From positions 310,001 to 374,000 of the forward strand of contig OZ245876.1 in the NCBI GenBank assembly GCA_965229445.1: 64,000 bases of DNA. Direction: 5' to 3'. Positions 34,395 to 44,200 of this stretch are shown here, piece by piece; the first letter of the stretch is position 1, and each line of letters starts with the position of its first letter. The translations under genes and the position numbers were made by a program. This stretch comes from Owenweeksia sp965229445. Lineage in GTDB: Bacteria > Bacteroidota > Bacteroidia > Flavobacteriales > Schleiferiaceae. The notes under the pieces were generated by a model. That model was given only the letters and a program-made list of their open reading frames with translations, was not told the DNA's origin and did no database searches.

Positions 34395-34949
34395 ATGGAA
34401 GAGATTGAAATCATTGTAGAATCAGCACGTGAGCAAATGCAACATTCTATCCAGCATCTCGAAAAAGAGTTGGTGAAGATTAGGGCTGGCAGGGCTAACC
34501 CGAGTATGTTGGATGGCGTGATGGTGGAGTACTATGGCAGCATGTCGCCGATTAGTCAAGTGGCCAATATCAGCACCCCTGATAGTCGTACGCTATCGGT
34601 TCAACCCTGGGAAAAGACGCTTATCCCGGAACTGGAAAAGGCAATTATCAACGCCAATCTTGGTCTTAATCCTCAGAATAATGGAGAGATGGTGATTATC
34701 AATATTCCTGCTCTTACTGAGGAGCGTAGAAAAGATTTGGTAAAGCGTGCTCGAATGGAAGGTGAGGATGCACGGATAAGTATTCGAGGTGCACGGAAAG
34801 ATGCCAATGATGAGATTAAGAAACTGGATGGAATTTCCGAGGATTTCATTAAGGATGGTGAAGAGGAAGTTCAGAAGGTAACGGACGAGTTTAATAAAAT
34901 GGTTGACGCTATTCTCGACAAGAAAGAAGAGGATATCATGCAGGTGTGA
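34395..34949 (+). CDS. frr: Ribosome recycling factor
   Basis: 184 residues, normal length. Motifs RAGRANPSMLDG, a GSMSPISQVANIS turn region and LTEERRKDLVKRA are those of RRF, which with EF-G splits the post-termination ribosome. Its stop is 2 bp from the stop of the convergent SPOR-like gene. Confidence 0.97.
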   Translation: MEEIEIIVESAREQMQHSIQHLEKELVKIRAGRANPSMLDGVMVEYYGSMSPISQVANISTPDSRTLSVQPWEKTLIPELEKAIINANLGLNPQNNGEMVIINIPALTEERRKDLVKRARMEGEDARISIRGARKDANDEIKKLDGISEDFIKDGEEEVQKVTDEFNKMVDAILDKKEEDIMQV

Positions 34950-34951
34950 GA

Positions 34952-35536
34952 CTAATCTTCATGCTTTACGCCAATCCACCATGCATCCTTAAACCCTTGA
35001 TCTTGAAATTTTTTTGCCATTTCAGAAGCCTGTTTCAGATCCAGGGATTGATTTACACAAATATAGAACCAAGACCCGTGAGGATTGGGCATTATCATTA
35101 GGTCAAGACCGGCATTTTTGGACATCATGTACTCTTTGTGTTGGACCGCTCGGTTTAGTTCCCTTTCAGAATCGAGAATGACATAATATCCATCCCAGAC
35201 CACGTTAAATTCATCTGATCCAACCGATAGGTCCTTCCTTAATTGTTCCAGATGATGCTCAGATTCCGCCAACTGATTTTCTGAACGCGTGAGTTTATCT
35301 TCCAAAACTGCCACCTTAGTTTGCAACATCTGCACTTTAAGAGCAAGGAGGTCGCGCTCATCCATTAATCCATAAAAAAGCGCTGCAAACTCTTCACTAA
35401 GAGATGAATCAGATTGAGTTTCTAAGCGTGCAATTCTAGCTTGTAATGCTTCATTGGTATTTGAGACCTTTTGATTTTGTGCCTGAAGGCTTACAGAAGC
35501 GGTGAACCATAGAAATATGACAAGACTAATTTTCAA
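34952..35536 (-). CDS. Secreted coiled-coil SPOR-like protein, last gene of the surface operon
   Basis: 194 residues starting at TTG, 2 bp after the PorP/SprF stop (TAA-GC-TTG), with the signal peptide MKISLVIFLWFTASVSLQAQ right at the start, which supports the TTG. A long coiled coil (about 25-105; LEDKLTRSENQLAESEHHLEQL) is followed by about 80 residues with a SPOR-like layout (GYYVILDSERELNRAV...WFYICVNQSLDLKQASEMAKKFQDQGFKDAWW). SPOR domains bind denuded peptidoglycan, and similar C-termini occur on PorP/SprF-linked proteins. I infer a periplasmic link between the peptidoglycan and the outer-membrane partner. Confidence 0.75.
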   Translation of the reverse strand: MKISLVIFLWFTASVSLQAQNQKVSNTNEALQARIARLETQSDSSLSEEFAALFYGLMDERDLLALKVQMLQTKVAVLEDKLTRSENQLAESEHHLEQLRKDLSVGSDEFNVVWDGYYVILDSERELNRAVQHKEYMMSKNAGLDLMIMPNPHGSWFYICVNQSLDLKQASEMAKKFQDQGFKDAWWIGVKHED

Positions 35537-35538
35537 GC

Positions 35539-36669
35539 TTATTGCATTTTAAGTTCTTCCACCCGTTTTTCAAGGGAGTTTAGTTTGGCATCATCCTCTG
35601 AGGTATAAGATCCTTCTTCCAATTTTTTGATAAGAGCAGCTAATTCAGTTTGAATCTCAGATACCTCCTGCATGACAGCCTTATTCCCTTCTGAAGAAAT
35701 TTCTTTAAGATCATTTAATACCGCGTTGAGCTGAGAGTAATCTTTCGTGGGGTTTACGGTCTTGTTTTCAGCTTTCTGTTTCTTGAAAGTAAATGCGATG
35801 TATATCTGTTGAGAATTGTTGGCAATTTCACTGGCAGGGCCATTGAACATATTGTACATATAGCCTACGTCCATTCCCTTAAAACTAAATCCAAGCCCCA
35901 ACCCCATTGTTTCATTTGTGCGATAGGTGGCCTGAATCCAAACCAAATCACTCCAACCAACCTGACCCCCAATATCCATGATATTCGTGCTATTGGTCAG
36001 GTTTTGATAGACGAGCATAGGAGTTAACCTAAGGTTGCCATCAGCAATGAAGAAGTCATATTTTGCCGTTCCAAATAAATGATCGGAGATATCCCTTCCG
36101 CTGACGATCATATGAGGTAGGGATAAGCCAATTTCCAGTTCCTTGAATTGATACAAAAAACCAAAGCTTGCCAGGAATTGAGTTTCGTTATAGAATCCAG
36201 ATCCTAAAGTTGGATCAGATCCATCGGTAAAGTCATTAAAACTTGCGCCGTTATCAATTGAGGTGTTGAACATTCCAGCGCTGGCTCCAAAATTTAGCCC
36301 TTGTTCATCATTAATCTTTATCTGGTAGGAGTAAAGCATTTCAAGCGTTAGCGTATTAAAAATCCCATTTTGATCTAGAATGACCTTTCCACCGAGTCCC
36401 TGGCTTTCGTTCAACTTGCCATGAACTGCAAGCATGGCGTTTGAGGGATTATTTGAAATTCCAGTCCACTGAGTTCCCGGATTGAATAATACTTGAGTGC
36501 CTTCAGTTTTTCCTGTATAAGCAGCATTAATATTTAACCAATTCAGCTGATATAGGTAATGTGAATTTAAATCCTGACCTGATAAGCTTCCTACCAGAAG
36601 ACATGCTATGATAACAATTGAGGACTTTTTCATCAGCAAGGACTTTGTATGTGATTTTACACTGTTCAT
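35539..36669 (-). CDS. PorP/SprF-family type IX secretion membrane protein
   Basis: 376 residues from the ATG that overlaps the stop of the previous gene (ATGA); a second ATG at 36633 starts the signal peptide MKKSSIVIIACLLVGSLSGQ and may be the real start. The body has the PorP/SprF signature region DLNSHYLYQLNWLNINAAYTGK followed by 10-12 amphipathic strands, then a Lys/Glu-rich helical tail (about 295-376). PorP/SprF proteins are outer-membrane partners for secretion or attachment of type B T9SS cargo. It lies directly after a gene for a protein with that type of C-terminal domain, which is the known pairing. Confidence 0.9.
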   Translation of the reverse strand: MNSVKSHTKSLLMKKSSIVIIACLLVGSLSGQDLNSHYLYQLNWLNINAAYTGKTEGTQVLFNPGTQWTGISNNPSNAMLAVHGKLNESQGLGGKVILDQNGIFNTLTLEMLYSYQIKINDEQGLNFGASAGMFNTSIDNGASFNDFTDGSDPTLGSGFYNETQFLASFGFLYQFKELEIGLSLPHMIVSGRDISDHLFGTAKYDFFIADGNLRLTPMLVYQNLTNSTNIMDIGGQVGWSDLVWIQATYRTNETMGLGLGFSFKGMDVGYMYNMFNGPASEIANNSQQIYIAFTFKKQKAENKTVNPTKDYSQLNAVLNDLKEISSEGNKAVMQEVSEIQTELAALIKKLEEGSYTSEDDAKLNSLEKRVEELKMQ

Positions 36670-38264
36670 CGTATAATAGAAATCGCACCAGTGAATTTCT
36701 GAGAAGCATCAACATTGCTTTGAAACAGGTAATAATACACTCCCGAATCAACAGGCTTACCCATATAGGTGCCTCCCCAGCTATTGTCATAACCTGAAGC
36801 TACTTCATAAATAATCACAGCATTTCTATTAAATATCTGAAGCTTAAAGTCAGTATAAAGTTGGATCTCTTCGATCTGAAAATAATCGTTGATACCATCA
36901 CCATTGGGAGATATTACTTCATTCACTGGCAGCCCTTCTTCTGGTTCAACCTCGTCCATTACCTGAATTGTTATGTCGGCTGTATCCGACAATCCACCTA
37001 GGTCTGTAACTACAACTTGAAACTCCCATAAATCCTGAACTTCAAAGTCTAAGTCTTTGGTTAGAACTATAACCCCGCCTGAAATTGTAAAAGGTGATGA
37101 ACCAAGAATCTGCCATGAGTGTGAATCACCTTGATCGGGATCTAAAAGCATTAATTCTACAGCAGTCTGATTTACTTTCAAATTTTCGGAAAGTACCAGC
37201 AGAGTGTCACGAATCCGTGGCTTTTCATTAATGTCTAATACTTCAATTAAAAAATTTAGGCTTACGGTACCGCTGTCTCCATCATCCGATTCAATAAGAA
37301 TGCTATAAGTCCGTTGACTTTCAAAATCGGTTACAACATTTATCTGAAGCTCATCACCGTTTATGGTAAAACTCCCATTATCATCATCCCCGATCCCGTT
37401 AACCAACTCGTAAGAATGCTGATCCACATCGTCATTATCAACCGTCGATAATATTCCTACCATCTCATTTATGGTATTATTCTCATCAATTTCCTTGCTG
37501 GACAATAATATGTCTGTTGGAAGATGATTGGAATCTTTCACAGTGATTTGAAATATTTTTTCAAGAGTACAGCCGCCATCAGATGTAGATATACGAATAG
37601 AATAATAGCGCTTCAGATCATAATCAAAGCTTCCAATCGCAAATAGAGAGTCGTTAGTAACGTGGAAAGTACTGTTGTTGGTGTCTCCCACACCAGAAAC
37701 GAGCTGATAGCTATGATTCTGTGAATCAAGGTCAATTGTACTCAATAGGCCAATGAATGGATCGACTTGAGTTTCACGCACACTGGTTTTACTCAATAGC
37801 AGATCTGTAGGTGGTTCATTGGTGTGGAGGTAATAAGGGTTGCCCGGATCACCGAGGATAGCACCATCCTGAAAGATTAGGGAAACTCCAATATCAAATA
37901 CTGAGTCAAGGCTGGAGTCATAGACCTTCAGATCCACCTGTTCTCCGCCGAAACTATTGCTGTAGATGGTCAGAAAGGCCAAATAATTCCCGTTGATTAT
38001 GTTGGAGGAACGAGTTACACCGCGACATTGGCCTGCCACAAATGCGCCAACCATATCCGCCGTGTCAGCAAGATCCACGCAGTTTACACTGAACTTGGCA
38101 GTTACATTCATGCTGTAGGTAAAAGCATTCGGGTTTACCGACCAGTTGGGTTTACTGGCATGGAGACCTACCCCAGGTAGAAGCATAAGGAGCAATGGCA
38201 GTATGATGCTTGAGATCCTGCGGTAACTTGGCTCTGCTGTATTGTTTTCGGTACGCATGATCAT
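36666..38264 (-). CDS. Cadherin-like surface protein with gliding-type (type B) T9SS C-terminal domain
   Basis: 532 residues. Signal peptide, then a module (about 38-150) beginning NWSVNPNAFTYSMNV that also occurs twice in the 2834-residue protein. Next come three cadherin/Ig-like repeats (about 155-440) of the type LLSSKEIDENNTIN...GILSTVDNDDVDQHSYELV...FTINGDELQI. The last 85 residues (VNEVISPNGDGINDYF...GVYYYLFQ) are the gliding motility-associated type B domain (CHU_C type), which requires a PorP/SprF partner; that gene follows immediately with a 4-bp overlap. Expected at the cell surface. Confidence 0.88.
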   Translation of the reverse strand: MIMRTENNTAEPSYRRISSIILPLLLMLLPGVGLHASKPNWSVNPNAFTYSMNVTAKFSVNCVDLADTADMVGAFVAGQCRGVTRSSNIINGNYLAFLTIYSNSFGGEQVDLKVYDSSLDSVFDIGVSLIFQDGAILGDPGNPYYLHTNEPPTDLLLSKTSVRETQVDPFIGLLSTIDLDSQNHSYQLVSGVGDTNNSTFHVTNDSLFAIGSFDYDLKRYYSIRISTSDGGCTLEKIFQITVKDSNHLPTDILLSSKEIDENNTINEMVGILSTVDNDDVDQHSYELVNGIGDDDNGSFTINGDELQINVVTDFESQRTYSILIESDDGDSGTVSLNFLIEVLDINEKPRIRDTLLVLSENLKVNQTAVELMLLDPDQGDSHSWQILGSSPFTISGGVIVLTKDLDFEVQDLWEFQVVVTDLGGLSDTADITIQVMDEVEPEEGLPVNEVISPNGDGINDYFQIEEIQLYTDFKLQIFNRNAVIIYEVASGYDNSWGGTYMGKPVDSGVYYYLFQSNVDASQKFTGAISIIR

Positions 38265-38267
38265 TTC

Positions 38268-41200
38268 TTATTTGTCAAGCTTGACTACACGTTGAATTAC
38301 CGGAAGTTCATTACCCCTGCTTACGTGAACCATGTATATTCCAGCGGCTATGGACTGCTGACTGGCATTAGCCTTCCAATTAACTTGATGTTGTCCTTTT
38401 TCATAGAACCCATTTATTATGCTGGTAACATGTCGGCCGGCAACATCGTAAAGCTCTATGTTTACTTCTCCATCTTGAGGCATACTTAACCGGATTTCTA
38501 ACCGATCAGAAAAGGCGGTTGGAAATACAGCAACACCCGACTCATCCAGTTGAGCCATTGTTTTGTACGAATCACAATCATAGATTTTAGGATCGCTGGT
38601 TGAAAAGTATACAGGCTTGTTGATTGAGCCGCGAAGACCTTCCGGAGTGAACTGGATGCTTTCATCTAATTCAAACCTTTGTCCCAATTCATTGACTATC
38701 TCAAATCTCAGATTTTCAAGAATTCCATCACCATAAAGCGTAGTGAAGAACGTCTTGTTGTGAGAGCGACTAACCCCCCTGATTTCATCACTTTCATAGG
38801 CGAGTAGCAGATAGCTGCCTTCAGGAGCTTCTTCACATAGCGGAGCCGTAGCTATTATGTTCATGCTGTATCGATACGCATGCTCATCTAGGGTCAGCAG
38901 ATTATTCAGATATACCTGATCCTGATCAAATGCGTTTTTGTAATTAAAGAGGTCTGAGTCAGGATATCGGAGAGTATCTGATTTGTGGGAGAGGTACATA
39001 TATCCATGTTTGGGTTGTAAAAACCCAAGGTTGCCCACCCAACCCAATATGGAATCATAGACCACGAAGGACAGCTGTCCTTTGAGCAGATCACCATGTG
39101 CGGCATTGTAGAATGAGAAGGCATTATTTACCGTCATATTATTCTGTGAAATGAAACCGATCCAGTTCCAACCACTGTCAATAGGTATAGGATGCAAGCC
39201 CGGATCAATTTTGGAGCCTACATAGTCAATCGTATCGTCTCCGCTAATCTTAAGCTTATACATATCGGTTGCTTGAACGCCACCATTGGCCGTAATGGTT
39301 CCACTCCATCCTGTTGCGGATGAATATTGATCATAGTTGCTTATCCCCTTAAGGATATCACCGTCCTGTGGAGATAAGGATTGGAGCAGAACATTGGTAG
39401 TATCCTGGCCTTTCGAATCCAGATGGAAAGAGATCCAGTTCCAGCCCTGAGACACATCAATGGGTTCATAATAGGTGTTGATGGCTTCGAAATCTACAGG
39501 TACCAACGGAGATCCTTGCAGGCTGTTACTTTGAAAGAGGAGGGTAGGGGTCACTTCAGTATGTACCTTGCCATTGCTGGCATCCCATACTACAAAGTCG
39601 ATCATCTCACCTCCCGCCAGATTGCTATACACATCCATGAACACCAAATAGGCATCATAGGCCGGGAAATACTGCAGGTTGGCTATACCACGGACGGTAT
39701 CGTTTACCATAGCTACTAACATGTCATCCTCGTCTGTAGACACAATGCCGTCCACTTTAATACGACCGATGATATTCATGGAATGCTGGTAATTGTTGGG
39801 GTTTACACTCCAGTTAGGTGAAGTACCTTCAACTTTAACCGTGATATGAAGAGGTTCATTATATCCAAATGGTGATACCAGGTAAATTACCTCTTCATAA
39901 GTACCAATATTTAGCGAGGGATCTACATCAAATGTTAGCTCAGTGGTACTTGCAGGACCAATACTTCCAGAACCACCGGAAGAGACTGTGAGCCACCCAG
40001 GAAGATTTGTAATGGAGTAATTTTGAGGAAGACCGCCAATGTTTTGGACTTCCACACCAAAGCTTAGTGTGTCGTATTGCTTCTTGGTGAAGTGTAATTC
40101 TTCCTGTCCCCAAATCACTGTATTCTGTCGTACAAAGGCCGTCCAGGTAACTGGTGATGCCATACGATTAGCCCTAAGATCCTCAACACGGTCAACTGTA
40201 AATGTTAGCACCTGACGTTCTATAGCTGCCGGTGGTTCATTTATGTTAATGATAATCTTATCATTATTAGTCACAAATCCAAAAGCAAGTCCTTGCTCGG
40301 GTCGCACGTCAGCGATATTTGGGATGTCTCCGTTCTCAAATATGACCCCATTGGATTGTGCGGCTAGGCCTAGAGAAACATTTAAGGAGTCATCTTTATA
40401 ATCCTGATCTTCCAAGCTACTAACCGGTGTAGAACTAATACTCAGATTGTACTTTTCAAAAGGATAGTATATAGACAAGCCACGCTCACTACCACTTAGC
40501 TTATTGTGCATATTACTTTTAATGAGTTCCTGTGTTCTGGCAAGACGCCATCCCCTAAACTCATCAATACTTCCAGTAAAATAGTTTTGATATTGATTAG
40601 CACCTGGAGTACCTATATCCGAACCCAAGCTCATAGTATCGTTACTCATGGGACCAAATCCAGCGCTATTTGCTAAAGCCACCTGAGTCCCATCAATATA
40701 GAGCGCAGTATTAGACCTTCGCCGCATTACCAATGCCATGTGGTGCCATTCATTATCCAGCAAATTTTGATTGGAGCCATCAGTTATTGAAACACCACTG
40801 TTCCTGGCATATATCTGACCATTGGCATTGAATCCAACATTCCAATATTTACCAAAGTCTACGCCACTTACAGCCGTATCAACTCGCCCACTGGAAAATA
40901 AGATGGTATTGTTTTGCGATGGGTCACCTTTAAACCACATTTCAATGCTGAAATCCATTTCATCAGTGATCACAAAGTTGCTTGCGGTTGGTATAAGAAG
41001 ATTAGATCCCCCATTAAAATTCACAGCATAACCCGATGGCATGGCTCTCCAACTGGCACCGTGCAGTATCGCATGATGAGATCTTGCCAGGTCTCGTGCA
41101 AGGTCACCACGCAATTCATTCATTGGCCAGAATCCTGCAAGTTTTAATTCATCTCCCGTGAGGGAAAGGTTTCTCTGAGATACTGCGGTACCTTGCCCTA

Positions 41201-44200
41201 TTACTTTTTCCCAAATTCTAAAGTCATGGATTAGTCCATGATAGTAATCGCCCTGACCATCCGCCTTTCCTATCTGTATTCTACCGGATGTTGTAAACGG
41301 GTTAGATACGTATCTGTCAGAAATTTCTATATCACCATAAGTTCCAAAAGCGGAATAGACAGTTAAATTCTGAGAAGCGGCATCAAAGGTGATGGTGAAA
41401 TGAGACCATTCGAGGGTATCATAGGTCGTAGATGTATTTACTGAATCACTACCAAGTCGTACATAGAGTTCATCAGCATTATTAAAACCAATTCGTAAAT
41501 CACCTTTACTCATGATCACACCTCCTTGATGTGATTGACGTTTCGTCCAGAATTCTATGCTGAACGATCGATTATCAAGGTCTGACGGGCTGACCACAGA
41601 TGCGTAATCATCCACTCCGTCGAAGAACAGCGCTCTGTCATGACCAAGAGGCGAACCGTTCAGTACACCCCGTACACTGAAATTTTTAAGAGGTAATAAC
41701 AATCCTTCCTCGATGGTTTCATCAAATGAGATCATGATATCTTCTCCTGGTGACAGAATACCATCTCCAGGTTGTGGGGTACCAAAAACTCTGGGTCTCT
41801 TCGTGTCTTTGATTCCGGTAAATACGGAAGACTCGTGTACTGTACCATCTGCGCAAGTACTAATGGCTCGAACGTCATAGTTCCTGTCTTGCAAGCTGCT
41901 CATATCGAAGGAATAAGGAACATTTCCACGATTGTTTATGAGAACAGCTCCATTTTGATACGCAATGGAATCATCGGATGAAATAGTGTCTACCAGGAAT
42001 ATTTTGTCAGTGAACCAACTTCCACTGGCCGTAGGCTTGTATTGAAAAGCCAATCTGGTAAATGATGGGTGTTGCAGATCATAATCCTGCAGCTTACTAC
42101 TGAGAATATTGGGTGGATTTGAATTGGTATTGATAACCCATTTGTCATTGATTTCACCTAGCTCTACCTTTGAGCAAACGGGAGTAAATGTCGCAGTTAA
42201 GTAAAGTGTGTCAGCTATTCCCGCTTCACAATCCGAGCTCATTACGATGCCTACAGTATAATTGTAAACACCCGCTAGTCCCTGCTCTATTCCAATTACT
42301 CTTTTCACGCTTCCCCCAGCAGGGACCTTGATAAGCTGACCACTGCCCAAGACTGAGCCATTCATTGACACGATAGCCGCCGTGTCATCAAATGCAGTAA
42401 TTGAAAACCACGAGGCATCATTTGATTGGGCAATATTTCCTAAATCTACCTGGAATTGCGCAATCTGGTCTTCAGGTACATTGTTAATAACAGAGTTAGA
42501 CGTAGAAATTTGAGGGATTTCCCGCCTGAGAGTTGCTTGGCTTAAGAGGGTGCCAGGATTATAATATTTAGTTACCTCTTGCCCATTGTATGGGCATTTA
42601 GTTTGTCCTCCTCTATTGGCGAATACGGGTCCATATTGAGATCCTGGATCCTTGACGTCAACACTTAGATAATCCCCTGCATCAGAATCTGCCAACTGAT
42701 AACCAAAGCTTACATTCTCCGTTGTTTCCGTTCCGTCCAGTTTAGTGCCGTTGTTTGAAATGGTGTTTTGAAGGTTTGCAATCATTCCCACGCCCAGTAC
42801 TGTGACCCCAACTTTGCTGGCTACACTTCGAGCTATCGACCATTCAAAACTTTTAGTCTTGGTTTTAGATGAATTGTAGGTAGTTGTATTAGTGTATGTA
42901 ACACCCGCATCGAAGGAAAGATTTTGTATCAAGGTAGAATTCACTTTCTCTTCCTCGTTGTCCTTTAAAATCTCAGTCCAATCTATTATTTGACTATTGT
43001 AATAGGCTACGCTGTCCACAAACCCATAGGGATGAAGGGAGGTATCCGCAAAAACGCTCTGAGGATACTCCAAGTCATAACTATTTCCATAAATCTTCTC
43101 AATGCTGTCACCCAATGCTGGATTCCAGAATACTGATGTAGTGATAGAATCTGGAGAATTTGGCCTGCCATAATCAGGAGATCCAAATGTCTCATGTGAT
43201 GTATAATACTGTCCTGTTTTACTCAGGTATATATCGCGAATATTCTTCAGGTTGGGAATGAGGTTGTTTTCAATATGATACTGTGTGTACTGGAATCCAG
43301 TACCGAACTCAGGATTAACGCGTAAAACATTTTCCAATCCAATTTGGTATCCACCGACACCATGATTGTCACAATTTGTGCAGATATTGGTATCTATAAG
43401 TCCTAGATTTCTCGCTATTCCATATACGATGTTGGTAGAATGGCCAATGAATACATCCCCTGCAGTCCCTACGAAGAATGGACTTGAGCTGGTACTCCAG
43501 GTTTGAGTGGCGGTAGTTGTAGACGAAATAGTATTATTATTTACCCAGGTATCAGAGTGCTGAATCCCCACATCAAGGTCATTTGTAGTAGTGGTACTCG
43601 TAATAGTTCCAGCCCCCAAACCTATAAAGGTGGTTATGGTGGTTCCAAAACTATGTGAGGTTCCAACATTTCCTGAAATGCCGGTAGCAATATTCAGGGA
43701 TTGGGTTTTAGTAACTGATTTCCCCTGGTCAAACCAGGCGTAACTACCTGATCCATAAGGATCTCTCAAGATCATGTCCACAGAACTTGGTCCGGTTGTG
43801 ACAAAATTGTTACCTGTGGGCATTGAGCCAAAAATGTAGGCTTTAAATGGGCCCTTCGTTCCGTTCTTATGAGTATAGTCCCAGGCGGTTGAAATGGAGC
43901 CATTCTTACCGGTATAAGCGGTTACATTCATTGAGTGAGTCTTGTCTCCCAGGATATTGGGAAGTCCAGCTTGAAACTGATAATCAATTTCTCCTTTCTC
44001 ATTTATCGCAATGGTTTTAGGTACATTGTCAATGGCCAGGGCATTGTCAATAGTTACTGTTCCGTCAGAAACCGGAACCTCATCCACAACGCTGCTATCC
44101 TCATTGTAATAGCTTTCAAATACCTTAATCTTCAACTGATATAGCTCACGTTGAAGTAAGATAGGGTATGGTGTTAAAGGAACATCAGCAGTATCAACTA

